Assembly: GCF_030852425.1 (NCBI RefSeq)
Contig: NZ_NSDM01000001.1
Span: 1 to 64,000, forward strand
Length of the DNA: 64,000 nucleotides
Direction: 5' to 3'
Source of the DNA: Saccharothrix longispora
GTDB taxonomy: Bacteria > Actinomycetota > Actinomycetes > Mycobacteriales > Pseudonocardiaceae
The notes under the pieces were generated by a model. The model ran no database searches. It saw nothing but the letters and a program-made list of their open reading frames with translations, and had not been told where the DNA came from. Shown piece by piece: positions 12,855 to 20,372 of this stretch. The first letter of the stretch is position 1. Each line of letters opens with the position of its first letter. Position numbers and translations under genes: made by a program.

Positions 12855-12957
12855 TCGGGTTCCGTGAACGGCGCTCGGGAGGACGAAGCCCGCGCCGAAC
12901 CGGCTCGGCGGCTCCACGGCGTGCGACGCGTCCCGGGGTGCGGGGATCAGGCCCCGT
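12855..12957 (-). pseudogene. Remnant of a second HEPN toxin gene
   Basis: About 100 bases align base by base with the start of the intact HEPN gene at 13667, including the CCTGATCCCCG region and GACGCGT-GCACGCCGTGGA. The start codon corresponding to ATG has become ACG, short deletions shift the frame, and similarity stops near 12855. Only the first 35 or so codons can be recognised, so the downstream toxin copy is dead. The open frame just upstream of the phosphoesterase runs through this debris. Confidence 0.75.
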
Positions 12958-13254
12958 ACAGCTGTTCCCGGTCTCCATCATTCGCTGCCGGGGGTACGGG
13001 TTGCGGATGCCGGCCGCGCTCACGAGATCGGCCGGCCGGCCGAAGATCCGCTCCAGCCCGTCCTCCAGGGCGAAGTAGCTGCCGAAGTAGCCGAACCCCG
13101 GACCGGCGTCGAACTCCACGAGGACGTCCACGTCACCGGCCACCACGTCGAACGAGTCACCGACCGCGGACCCGAACACGTCGAGACGTCGGACGCCCAA
13201 CGCGCGGCACACGTCCTCGACCTCGGACCGCTTGGCGGCGATGACCTCGTGCAC
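12947..13254 (-). pseudogene. Second MNT antitoxin copy, frameshifted at its end
   Basis: This is a near-copy of the MNT antitoxin at 13657-13965, sharing VFGSAVGDSFDV, DVDVLVEFDAGPGF and FGSYFAL. The GSX10DXD nucleotidyltransferase motif is intact. Near the last seven codons one base is missing relative to copy one, so the stop that should lie at 12947-12949 is bypassed. The frame then runs on to 12778 through HEPN debris, giving an aberrant Arg-rich tail. The start is GTG at 13254 behind GGAGGGGG, as in copy one. It could still make an antitoxin with a foreign C-terminus. Confidence 0.75.
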
Positions 13255-13319
13255 GGACGTCACCCCCTCCGTCGCCACCTGGTGGTCGATCCGCCAGCGG
13301 ATGCGCGTTGTCGAACCCG

Positions 13320-13667
13320 TCAGTCATCCGCCTGGTCGAGCAATCGGCGAAGCACCTGGTCCAACGCGGGCACCTTGTCGGTGAGCGTCTGCCAGACCAA
13401 AGCGTCATCGACCGATGCGTACCCGTGGATCAGGATGTTGCGGAAAGCGACGATTCGGTTGACGTCCGGGATGGCCGACGCGAGTTCGGCATCGACCTCG
13501 CGGAGCTGGTTCAGGGCTTCACCGATGATCTCGAACTGCCGCTCGACCGCCGACCTCAGCATGGCGTCCGCCTCGTAGTCCGTGAACGACTTGCCCTCGC
13601 TGAACTGGCTCAGCAGTTCCACGGCGTGCAACGCGTCCCAGAGGTAGGCACGGGGATCAGGCCGCAT
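13320..13667 (-). CDS. HEPN-domain toxin (DUF86, HepT-like)
   Basis: This 115-residue alpha-helical protein is the likely toxin of an MNT/HEPN pair, a minimal RNase. The RX4HXY motif is seen exactly as RNILIHGY in the C-terminal half. In studied HepT proteins the R and H are catalytic and the Tyr is AMPylated by the MNT partner. The upstream part ERQFEIIGEALNQL matches the DUF86 core. Its ATG overlaps the last 11 bases of the antitoxin gene, indicating coupling. A decayed second copy of the same pair follows downstream. Confidence 0.88.
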   Translation of the reverse strand: MRPDPRAYLWDALHAVELLSQFSEGKSFTDYEADAMLRSAVERQFEIIGEALNQLREVDAELASAIPDVNRIVAFRNILIHGYASVDDALVWQTLTDKVPALDQVLRRLLDQADD

Positions 13668-13965
13668 ACAGCGGTTCCTTGGTTTCCATCACTCGCTGCC
13701 GGAAGTACGGGTTGCGGATGCTGGAACCGCTCACGAGGTCGACCGGTCGGGCGAAGATCCGTTCCAGCCCTTCCTTGAGGGCGAAGTAGCTGCCGAAGTA
13801 GTCGAAGCCCGGACCGGCGTCGAACTCCACGAGGACGTCCACGTCAGAGGACAGCACGTCGAACGAGTCACCGACGGCGGACCCGAACACGTCGAGACGG
13901 CGAACGCCCAACACACGGCACAAGTCCTCGACCTCGGGCCGCTTGGCGGCGATGATCTCGTGCAC
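13657..13965 (-). CDS. MNT-type antitoxin (minimal nucleotidyltransferase, MntA-like)
   Basis: This 102-residue minimal nucleotidyltransferase would neutralise the HEPN toxin by adding AMP to its tyrosine. The GSX10DXD motif is present (FGSAVGDSFDV then SDVDVLVEF), followed by a conserved GLERIFARPVDLV segment containing the third acidic position. The GTG start at 13965 is chosen over upstream codons because AGGAGG sits eight bases before it, and the same arrangement is kept in the duplicated copy. It overlaps the toxin gene by 11 bases and lies 34 bases beyond the stop of xth on the same strand. Confidence 0.88.
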   Translation of the reverse strand: MHEIIAAKRPEVEDLCRVLGVRRLDVFGSAVGDSFDVLSSDVDVLVEFDAGPGFDYFGSYFALKEGLERIFARPVDLVSGSSIRNPYFRQRVMETKEPLYAA

Positions 13966-13999
13966 GGACGTCACCTCCTGACCACGATTGTGCCCGATC

Positions 14000-14806
14000 T
14001 CAGGCTCTCGGCCAGTCAAAACTCACGGTGACCGGCGCGTGGTCCGACCAGCGCTCGGCATAGGTCGCGGCCCGCTCGACCACCGCGCTGGTCGCCGTGG
14101 CCGCGATGCCCTCCGTTGCGCAAACCAGATCGATCCGCCAGCCGGAGTCGTTGTCGAACGCCTTCCCCCGGTACGACCACCACGTGTACGGCCCCGCCAC
14201 GCCCGGGTGCAGCGACCGCACCACGTCGACGTACCGCGCCTCGCCGAACACCCGGTCCATCCAGGCCCGTTCCTCCGGCAGGAACCCGGCCGACTTCTGG
14301 TTCGTCCTCCACGCCTTCAGGTCCTCGGGCCGGTGGGCGATGTTCCAGTCGCCGCACACCAGCACCTCGCGCCCACCGGCCGTCGCCTTGTCGCGCAGCT
14401 CCACCAGGTACGGCAGGAACGCCGCGGTGAACCGCTCCTTCTCGTCCTGCCGCGGCGTGCCGACGTCACCGCTGGGCAGGTACAGCGACGCGACCACGAC
14501 GTCCGCCAGCTCGACCTCGACGTACCGGCCCGAGTTCTCGAACTCCGCCGCGCCGAACCCGACCCGCACGGCCCGGGGCTCCTCGCGCGTCAGCACCGCG
14601 ACGCCGTTGCGGCCCTTGAGCTCGCAGTGCGCCTGCGCCACGTGCCACCCCGGCGGCGAGCGCACCTCGTCGGGCAGCTGCCCCGGCTCGGCGCGCACCT
14701 CCTGGAGGCACACCACGTCCGCGGACGTCGCGGCGAGCCACTCCAGGTAGCCCTTCTTGGCGGCCGCGCGCAGCCCGTTGACGTTGACGGTGGAGACGGT
14801 CAGCAC
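14000..14806 (-). CDS. xth: Exodeoxyribonuclease III / AP endonuclease
   Basis: This enzyme cleaves abasic sites and removes 3' blocking groups in base excision repair. The 268-residue product has the endonuclease/exonuclease/phosphatase fold motifs: NVNGLRAA at the start, LQEVRAE with the metal-binding Glu, GDWNIAH with catalytic Asp/Asn, and WSDHAPV with the terminal Asp-His. Length and order are those of bacterial ExoIII. It lies nine bases after a small hypothetical gene on the same strand. Confidence 0.94.
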   Translation of the reverse strand: MLTVSTVNVNGLRAAAKKGYLEWLAATSADVVCLQEVRAEPGQLPDEVRSPPGWHVAQAHCELKGRNGVAVLTREEPRAVRVGFGAAEFENSGRYVEVELADVVVASLYLPSGDVGTPRQDEKERFTAAFLPYLVELRDKATAGGREVLVCGDWNIAHRPEDLKAWRTNQKSAGFLPEERAWMDRVFGEARYVDVVRSLHPGVAGPYTWWSYRGKAFDNDSGWRIDLVCATEGIAATATSAVVERAATYAERWSDHAPVTVSFDWPRA

Positions 14807-14815
14807 CCGAACAGC

Positions 14816-15034
14816 CTAGCCGCGCCCGACCGTCGCCCAGCCGTGCGGGTAGGTCGCCCCGCACCCCGTGCACGACGCCTCCAGCCCCAGGGCCAGCACC
14901 AGCGGGCTGCTGCCGCCCGGCGACGGCACGCCCGCCAGCTCGTGCCCGTCCAGCGATGCCCGCAACCCCGGCCACTCCGGCGAGCAGGCGCACGTCACCA
15001 CGTCCCGGCGGAACGACCGCCACCTGAAGAACAT
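14816..15034 (-). CDS. Small hypothetical protein with a possible zinc site
   Basis: This frame encodes 72 residues, starting MFFRWRSFRRD. It contains CAC (residues 15-17) and CTGC (residues 55-58), which could form a small zinc ribbon, separated by a Gly/Pro/Ser-rich middle. Third positions are GC-rich, and it fits exactly between xth (nine bases) and the SH3-domain gene (16 bases) on the same strand. No convincing ribosome binding site is seen and no family is recognised. Confidence 0.5.
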   Translation of the reverse strand: MFFRWRSFRRDVVTCACSPEWPGLRASLDGHELAGVPSPGGSSPLVLALGLEASCTGCGATYPHGWATVGRG

Positions 15035-15050
15035 GCGCCCATGACACCAC

Positions 15051-15365
15051 TCAGACGCAGGCGCCGACCGACTCGGGCGTCACGAACTCGTCCTTCACCC
15101 ACCTGCCGTCGACGAGCAGCCGGAACCCGTTCTCCACCCTGGGCTCGGCGTCGACCACCGCCCCGCGCGGGAGCGTGGCCACGATCGGCTGGGTGTCGGC
15201 CGGCCCGGACCGCACGTTGAGCACGTCGGCGGCCACCGTGACGCGGCACCCGCCCGTCGCGGCTCCCTCCGCGCCCAGCTTCTCCCCGCCGTTGGCGACG
15301 TACATGACCCCGGCGGTCGCCAGCACCCCGACCACCACGAGCCCCCGCGTGGGAATCCCGAACAC
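15051..15365 (-). CDS. Membrane-anchored bacterial SH3-domain protein
   Basis: This 104-residue protein has an N-terminal hydrophobic anchor (GLVVVGVLATAGVMYVAN). A bacterial SH3 domain follows: ADVLNVRSGPADTQPIVATLPRGAVVDAEP, then GRWVKDEFV. Such domains usually bind cell-wall peptides. The GTG at 15365 is preferred because GGGAGG lies four bases upstream; an ATG at 15476 would add a 37-residue Arg-rich leader that looks non-coding. It has no known partner in the window. Confidence 0.7.
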   Translation of the reverse strand: MFGIPTRGLVVVGVLATAGVMYVANGGEKLGAEGAATGGCRVTVAADVLNVRSGPADTQPIVATLPRGAVVDAEPRVENGFRLLVDGRWVKDEFVTPESVGACV

Positions 15366-15489
15366 AACGCCTCCCCGCACCTCTCCCGAAGTGCAGGTAT
15401 AGCGCGCACGGCGGCCCCGACACCGCCACCGCGCCCGATCCACCCGACCGTCGAACCGACCGGGTGACGCGGTCACCCGCGATGACGGA

Positions 15490-15521
15490 GGGCCCGACCG
15501 CGCCGGAGCGCGATCGGGCCC
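15490..15521. terminator. Hairpin terminator downstream of icd
   Basis: A 13-base stem (GGGCCCGAYCGCG against its complement, one G-U type mismatch) with a six-base loop lies 22 bases past the icd stop on the minus strand. It separates icd from the SH3-domain gene. Confidence 0.8.
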
Positions 15522-15543
15522 TTCGCCGAAGAGGGGGGCGGGC

Positions 15544-16764
15544 TCAGCCGGCCATCCGCTTCTGCAGGTTCTCGTCCAGCGTCGCGAGGAAGTCCTCGGT
15601 CGTCTGCCACTCCTGCTCCGGGCCGACGAGCAGCGCCAGGTCCTTCGTCATCTTCCCGCTCTCGACGGTCTCGACGACGACCTTCTCCAGCGTCTCGGCG
15701 AAGCCGGTGACCTCGGGGGTGCTGTCCAGCTTGCCGCGGTGCTTCAGGCCACCGGTCCACGCGTAGATCGAGGCGATCGGGTTCGTGGAGGTCGGCTTGC
15801 CGGCCTGGTGCTGGCGGTAGTGGCGGGTCACCGTGCCGTGGGCCGCCTCGGCCTCGACGGTCCGGCCGTCCGGCGTCATCAGCACCGACGTCATCAGGCC
15901 GAGCGAGCCGAAGCCCTGCGCGACCGTGTCGGACTGCACGTCACCGTCGTAGTTCTTGCACGCCCAGACGTAGCCACCCTCCCACTTCATGGCGGCGGCG
16001 ACCATGTCGTCGATCAGGCGGTGCTCGTAGGTGAGGCCCGCCGCGTCGAACTGCGCCTTGAACTCCTCCTCGAACACCTTCTGGAAGATGTCCTTGAAGG
16101 CGCCGTCGTACGCCTTGAGGATGGTGTTCTTGGTCGACATGTAGACCGGGTAGTCGCGCTGGAGGCCGTACGAGAACGACGCCCGCGCGAAGTCCTCGAT
16201 CGACTTGTTGAAGTTGTACATGCCCATGGCCACGCCGCCGTCGGCGCCGTAGTTGGCGACCACGTGCTTGATCGGCTCGGAGCCGTCCTCTGGCGTGAAG
16301 GTGATCGTCAGCTCACCGGCGCCGGGCACCTTGAAGTTGGTGGCCTTGTACTGGTCGCCGTGGGCGTGGCGGCCGATGATGATCGGCTTGGTCCAGCCCG
16401 GCACCAGCCGCGGGATGTTCGAGATGATGATCGGCTCGCGGAACACCACGCCGCCGAGGATGTTGCGGATCGTGCCGTTCGGCGAGACCCACATCTTCTT
16501 CAGGCCGAACTCCTCCACCCGCGCCTCGTCGGGCGTGATGGTGGCGCACTTGACGCCGACGCCGTGCTTCTTGATGGCGTGCGCCGAGTCGATGGTGACC
16601 TGGTCGTCGGTGGCGTCCCGGTGCTCGATCCCCAGGTCGTAGTACTCGAGGTCGACGTCCAGGTACGGGTGGATCAACTTGTCCTTGATGAACTGCCAGA
16701 TGATCCGGGTCATCTCGTCGCCGTCGAGCTCGACGACGGTCCCCTGAACCTTGATCTTGCCCAT
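15544..16764 (-). CDS. icd: NADP-dependent isocitrate dehydrogenase (homodimeric type)
   Basis: The enzyme oxidatively decarboxylates isocitrate to 2-oxoglutarate in the TCA cycle. The 406-residue product is of the class shared with eukaryotic cytosolic enzymes, from [20 protein letters not shown] to the C-terminus. Substrate-binding [12 protein letters not shown], the metal-binding YDGDVQSD region and the adenosine-binding [12 protein letters not shown] segment are all present. ATG 16764 is preceded by AGGAG, and upstream codons in the frame look non-coding. It ends at a hairpin terminator. It is divergent from the YdjM-like gene across 270 bases. Confidence 0.96.
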   Translation of the reverse strand: MGKIKVQGTVVELDGDEMTRIIWQFIKDKLIHPYLDVDLEYYDLGIEHRDATDDQVTIDSAHAIKKHGVGVKCATITPDEARVEEFGLKKMWVSPNGTIRNILGGVVFREPIIISNIPRLVPGWTKPIIIGRHAHGDQYKATNFKVPGAGELTITFTPEDGSEPIKHVVANYGADGGVAMGMYNFNKSIEDFARASFSYGLQRDYPVYMSTKNTILKAYDGAFKDIFQKVFEEEFKAQFDAAGLTYEHRLIDDMVAAAMKWEGGYVWACKNYDGDVQSDTVAQGFGSLGLMTSVLMTPDGRTVEAEAAHGTVTRHYRQHQAGKPTSTNPIASIYAWTGGLKHRGKLDSTPEVTGFAETLEKVVVETVESGKMTKDLALLVGPEQEWQTTEDFLATLDENLQKRMAG

Positions 16765-16950
16765 ACTCAGGGCGCTCCTCTCGCGACAATGCAAGCAAGA
16801 CAAGCGTACTGCTATGTCGGGTTGCTTGCGTCCACCCCGGGCCGAAAAGGGAACGGCGTCACACCGCCGGGCGGGGCGGCACGTGTGGTCCGGGCCAATA
16901 CAACCAGCCCGGCCGCCGGTCCGCCCGTGGGGGCGCGATCGGGTGCCCGG

Positions 16951-16966
16951 TCGAACACGCGTTCGC
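16951..16966. promoter_or_regulatory. SOS-like box upstream of the YdjM-like gene
   Basis: TCGAACACGCGTTCGC matches the actinobacterial LexA box TCGAAC-N4-GTTCGA at 11 of 12 defined positions (last base C instead of A). It lies 69 bases before the TTG of a gene whose E. coli relative ydjM is LexA-controlled. It also lies 187 bases before the divergent icd start. Confidence 0.5.
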
Positions 16967-17034
16967 CGAATACCGCCGCACGGGCCGCCCGACCGCTAAC
17001 CTCGAACCCGGAAGAGTGATCAAGGGGGGCAGCG

Positions 17035-17841
17035 TTGTCGACGGGTCCGACCCACGCCATGAGCGGTCTGCTGGCCTGGGCGGCGGTGACCGCGCTGGCC
17101 CCGGAGCACCCCATCGGCCAGCTCACGCCGCAGAGCTGGGCGGTCGGCGCGGTGCTCGCCACGGGCGCCGCCCTGCTGCCCGACCTCGACCACCCGTCGT
17201 CGACGATCTCCCGCACGTTCGGGCCGGTCAGCGCGGGCGCGTCGGCCCTGATCAACACGATCAGCTCGTTCGTCTACCGCACGACCCGCACCCGCAAGGA
17301 CTCCAACCGCGACGGCGGCCACCGCGGGCTCACGCACACCCTCGTGTTCGCGCTGGTCGCCGCCATCGCCACGACGGCCGTCGTGCAGCAGTCGCAGAAG
17401 TGGGCGCTGCCCGTGCTGATGTTCGTGTTCGCGGGCCTGGCCGTGCGCGGGATCATGAACGACTGGTGCCCGCAGAAGGACGCCCTGCTCATCACGGGCG
17501 TCTCGGCGGCCATCACGGTCGCCTGCGTGGCCTGGACGGCGCAGACCCCCGCCAGCGCGGCGGCGTGCGGGGCGGCCGTGGGCATCGGCTGCGTCGCCCA
17601 CTACCTCGGCGACGCGATCACCGAGCAGGGCTGCCCGATCCTGTGGCCGATCCCGCTCGCGGGCAAGACGTGGTTCCCGGTCGCCCCGCCCAAGATCATG
17701 CGGATGAAGACGGGCGGTAAGGTCGAGATGGCGATCGTCGGCCCGATCGTGACGGCCGCGAGCGCCTGGCTGTCCGCCGCCGCCCTCCAGCAGGCGGGCG
17801 CCCTGCCGTTCCTCGACGGCTTCGACCTCCTGCCCATCTGA
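17035..17841 (+). CDS. YdjM/DUF457-like membrane-bound metal-dependent hydrolase
   Basis: This 268-residue membrane protein is of the YdjM/DUF457 family, putative metal-dependent hydrolases. Conserved polar motifs lie between hydrophobic helices: LLPDLDHPSST, GGHRGLTHTL and YLGDAITEQGCPILWP. The His and Asp residues are the presumed metal ligands. The start is TTG with GGGGGCAGCG upstream. In E. coli the relative ydjM is induced by DNA damage, and here an SOS-like box lies 69 bases upstream. The substrate is unknown. Confidence 0.82.
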   Translation: MSTGPTHAMSGLLAWAAVTALAPEHPIGQLTPQSWAVGAVLATGAALLPDLDHPSSTISRTFGPVSAGASALINTISSFVYRTTRTRKDSNRDGGHRGLTHTLVFALVAAIATTAVVQQSQKWALPVLMFVFAGLAVRGIMNDWCPQKDALLITGVSAAITVACVAWTAQTPASAAACGAAVGIGCVAHYLGDAITEQGCPILWPIPLAGKTWFPVAPPKIMRMKTGGKVEMAIVGPIVTAASAWLSAAALQQAGALPFLDGFDLLPI

Positions 17842-18061
17842 CCCCCGCGCGTCCGAATCCGGTCACCCCCTCGGCTCCCGCCACCTGTTCGGAGCCCGCC
17901 ACCCGTTCGGCCCCGGCCGCTCCCCCCGATCGGGCCGCCCATTCGGATTTCGGATACCGACCATTCGGTGGCTACCACTTCATCACCCGATCGGACTAGT
18001 CTCCACGAATCCCCGCACCGCGCCGACCGCGCCCAGGAGGACTCGTGCCCCACCCCACGCG

Positions 18062-18075
18062 CGACAACGTTGTCG
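18062..18075. promoter_or_regulatory. Perfect 14-base palindrome before a small gene
   Basis: CGACAACGTTGTCG is a perfect palindrome ending ten bases before the ATG at 18086, overlapping the expected ribosome-binding region. Upstream, 17842-18061 has no gene but several copies of a TTCGG-containing word (CACCTGTTCGG, CACCCGTTCGG, CCATTCGG). It could be an operator that blocks translation initiation or transcription. Confidence 0.4.
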
Positions 18076-18085
18076 GAGTTGCCGG

Positions 18086-18565
18086 ATGACGACCTGGCTC
18101 GGCCTGAACGCCGGTCACGACGACCCGGCCACCGCGGACTCCACCGCCGTCTCGCTGTACGAGACGCTGCTGTTCCACGCGCAGGTCGTCTGCGTGCACC
18201 TCGTCGAGGAGCGGCACGCCATGTCGTTCCGGTTGACCGACGAACCGTCGGAGAACACCGTGTCGACGCTGATCGAGCGCGGTTACGGCGTCGCCGTGCA
18301 CAACGGCAGGCTCCAGCGCCTGGCGGGTCCGGAGGAGCTGACGCGCGGCGCGCTGCGGGCCGCCCTGGCCCACCGCGACCGGAAGGAGGGCCGGGCCCTG
18401 CGGTTCCCCGGCCAGCGCACGCTGCGCGGTCGCTACGGCGTCTCGGACATCATCGCGTTCAGCGCGATCGAGGAGGTCCTGCCGCACGGCACCAAGAGCG
18501 TCGACGCGCGCGGCGAACTCCGGCCGTCGTTCGTCAACGGCCGCCTGGTCCTGCACGCGCCCTAG
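18086..18565 (+). CDS. Hypothetical protein, 159 residues
   Basis: This soluble protein starts MTTWLGLNAGHDDPATADSTAVSLYETLLFHAQVVC and has no membrane segment or signal. The middle (residues about 85-130) is basic and Arg-rich, with HRDRKEGRALRFPGQRTLRGRYGV. Third-position GC is strong. GGAG lies about ten bases before the ATG. I recognise no family. It converges on the zinc-ribbon gene with a 24-base gap that contains a small GC hairpin at about 18577-18599. Confidence 0.65.
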   Translation: MTTWLGLNAGHDDPATADSTAVSLYETLLFHAQVVCVHLVEERHAMSFRLTDEPSENTVSTLIERGYGVAVHNGRLQRLAGPEELTRGALRAALAHRDRKEGRALRFPGQRTLRGRYGVSDIIAFSAIEEVLPHGTKSVDARGELRPSFVNGRLVLHAP

Positions 18566-18589
18566 CCCGGTCCGGACCCCGGTCCGGTT

Positions 18590-18847
18590 CTAACCGGGGT
18601 GGGCGCCCACCGCGTCCCTGATCTCGGAGCCCAGCTCGGCGGCGTTGCGCGCGCAGTGGGCGCAGCAGAAGAACCGGCCCTCGACCTCGACGCCGTGACC
18701 GAGGATGCGGGTCCCGCAGTGCTCGCAGCGCGGCGCGAGGCGCTGGGCCGCGCACTCGAAGCTGTCGAAGGTGTGCACGCCGCCGCCCACCGTGCGCACC
18801 TCGAAGGTCATCCAGTAGTCGTTGCCGCACACGTCGCAAGTCGCCAT
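18590..18847 (-). CDS. Cysteine-rich zinc-ribbon protein (prokaryotic metallothionein-like)
   Basis: This 85-residue cytoplasmic protein has four Cys pairs or positions expected of a treble zinc site: CDVCGNDY at the N-terminus, SFECAAQR, CEHCGTRI, and FFCCAHCARNA. The pattern MATCDVCGNDY...HTFDSFECA...CEHCG is widespread and conserved in actinomycetes, where it is usually labelled a metallothionein-like or hypothetical protein. It probably binds zinc structurally; no function is established. It is followed by the two tRNA-like sequences on the same strand, upstream. Confidence 0.8.
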   Translation of the reverse strand: MATCDVCGNDYWMTFEVRTVGGGVHTFDSFECAAQRLAPRCEHCGTRILGHGVEVEGRFFCCAHCARNAAELGSEIRDAVGAHPG

Positions 18848-18953
18848 GGGCGCAGCCTGCGCCGGTCGTGACGACCCGGCAACCCGACCTTCGGGGCGGT
18901 GACCAGCACGTACACCTGTTGGTGGGACGAACCGCCACCGTCGGGGGATGAGC

Positions 18954-19026
18954 GGACCAGGCCGGACTCGAACCGGCGTCCTCCCTCCCAGGGGGAGGGC
19001 GCGTCAACCACTGCGCTACATGGTCC
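18954..19026 (-). tRNA. tRNA-like sequence, proline (UGG)-like
   Basis: The 73-base minus-strand sequence folds as a cloverleaf. The acceptor stem is GGACCAT/CTGGTCC (six of seven pairs), the D arm GCGC-AGTGGTTGAC-GCGC, and the T arm GCCGG-TTCGAGT-CCGGC. The anticodon stem CTCCC/GGGAG encloses the loop CCTGGGA. That loop places UGG at the anticodon and resembles tRNA-Pro. Oddities are C instead of U at position 33, three bases rather than two between acceptor and D stem, and a three-base variable region. A pseudogene or non-canonical tRNA is likely. Confidence 0.45.
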
Positions 19027-19027
19027 C

Positions 19028-19098
19028 GAGCCGGGCCGGATTCGAACCGACGTCCTCCCCCGCGCAGGGGGCGCGACAACCACTGCGCTACCAGGCTC
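19028..19098 (-). pseudogene. Degenerate tRNA-like sequence
   Basis: This sequence sits one base upstream of the first tRNA-like sequence and shares its D arm (GCGC-AGTGGTTGTC-GCGC) and T arm (GTCGG-TTCGAAT-CCGGC). The acceptor is GAGCCTG/CCGGCTC with one mismatch. Only 19 bases lie between the D and T arms, too few for a normal anticodon arm plus variable loop; they fold as CCCC/GGGG with a small loop. It cannot be a standard tRNA. The pair looks like a tandem duplication with decay. Confidence 0.45.
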
Positions 19099-19157
19099 CT
19101 GGGAACAACCCTAACCATTCCCACACCCCCGAAGACAGTGCCGCTAAGGTCTGCCGC

Positions 19158-20270
19158 GTGCGCGGGGTCGACTACTACGAACTCCTCGGGGTCGGTCGCG
19201 ACGCGTCCGAGGCGGAGATCAAGTCCGCATACCGCTCCCTGGCGAAGGTCATGCACCCCGACGCGGGAGGGTCCTCCGGGACGTTCCGGATGCTCCAGGA
19301 GGCATATGACACGCTGCGTGATCCCGTGCGCCGGCGTGACTACGACCGGGGCTGGACGCACACCCGACCGGGCTCGCGGCCGTCCTCGCCGACCCGGCCA
19401 CCGCGGTCCGCCCGCACCGGCCGGCCCCGCAACCTCGGCGACGATCCCGACTTCGTACCCCCGAAGCCCTCGGTCGACCTCGGCGGCGTCCCGTGGTGGC
19501 ACCTGGTCGACGTCGGCCAGCGCGTCCGGTACGTGCCGGCCTCCGGCCCGGGCCACGCGCCGGCGCTGGCCGCCGTCTGCGGCTGGTTCTTCCTCCTGCT
19601 GCCGGTCTTCGCGGTCGACTTCCCGCCGCTGGCGCTGGGCGTGTGGCTGCTGGTCGTCGCGGCGGCAGCGGCGGCGGCGTTCCGCCTGGTGCGGCGCTAC
19701 CTGCGGGCCGCGCGCGAGGACCGGGCGTTCGCCCGCGGGACGGACCGCGAGGTCGTCCACGGCACCACGGACGACCGGGTCGCCGAACACCTGACCGCCG
19801 ACCTGCTCAGCCGCTACCTGACCCGCCTGCCGGGCGCGCGCGTCTTCCACGGCCTGGCCTGGCCGGGCTCGGTGTTCGCCGACGTCGACCACGCCGTGCT
19901 GTGCGGGCGGCGGCTCGTGCTGATCGAGTCGAAGTCCTGGCTGCCCGGCCACTACGAGGTCGAGGACGACGGCGTGGTGTGGCGCAACGGCCACCCGTTC
20001 CGCGGCGGGGGCACCAGGCTCCCCAGGAGCCTGGCCGTCTACCGCAAGCTCATGCCGTGGCTCGACATCAGGTGCGCCCTGGTGGTGTACCCGAGCCGCG
20101 CGGGCGCCGTGACGGCGGAGGACCCGTCGGACGCCGTCGTGCCGCCGATGACGCCCGCCCAGTTCGTCGAGCAGGTGGGCGACTGGCTGGCCGAGGACCC
20201 GGCCACCGTGGACCGGGAGGCCCTGGACCTCCTCCTGCGCCAGGTCGTGCCGGTGTCGCGCGCGCGGTGA
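19158..20270 (+). CDS. J-domain / NERD-domain membrane protein
   Basis: This 370-residue protein starts with a J domain (residues 1-60) with HPD at 33-35, which would stimulate an Hsp70 such as DnaK. A basic, Pro/Arg-rich linker and two adjacent membrane helices (about 135-180) follow. The NERD (nuclease-related) domain, about 215-330, contains ADVDHAV and the ExK of LIESKSW (E257, K259), the restriction-endonuclease-like site. The combination is known in actinomycetes but its role is unclear. GTG 19158 is preceded by TAAGG; upstream reading frame runs antisense through the tRNA-like pair. Confidence 0.85.
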   Translation: MRGVDYYELLGVGRDASEAEIKSAYRSLAKVMHPDAGGSSGTFRMLQEAYDTLRDPVRRRDYDRGWTHTRPGSRPSSPTRPPRSARTGRPRNLGDDPDFVPPKPSVDLGGVPWWHLVDVGQRVRYVPASGPGHAPALAAVCGWFFLLLPVFAVDFPPLALGVWLLVVAAAAAAAFRLVRRYLRAAREDRAFARGTDREVVHGTTDDRVAEHLTADLLSRYLTRLPGARVFHGLAWPGSVFADVDHAVLCGRRLVLIESKSWLPGHYEVEDDGVVWRNGHPFRGGGTRLPRSLAVYRKLMPWLDIRCALVVYPSRAGAVTAEDPSDAVVPPMTPAQFVEQVGDWLAEDPATVDREALDLLLRQVVPVSRAR

Positions 20271-20372
20271 TCACCCTTCCGGCCTGACCGGTCAACCGTT
20301 CGGCGCACGCAGGCCGGGCACGCGGCGGGCTAAGTTCCCGGTGCCCACCACCGTCGCCGGGAGCGGAGCCTG

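Noticed and set aside
15366-15476. An N-terminal extension of the SH3-domain protein from ATG 15476
   Set aside because: The added 37 residues are Arg-rich without conservation signals, while a GGGAGG lies in front of the GTG at 15365.
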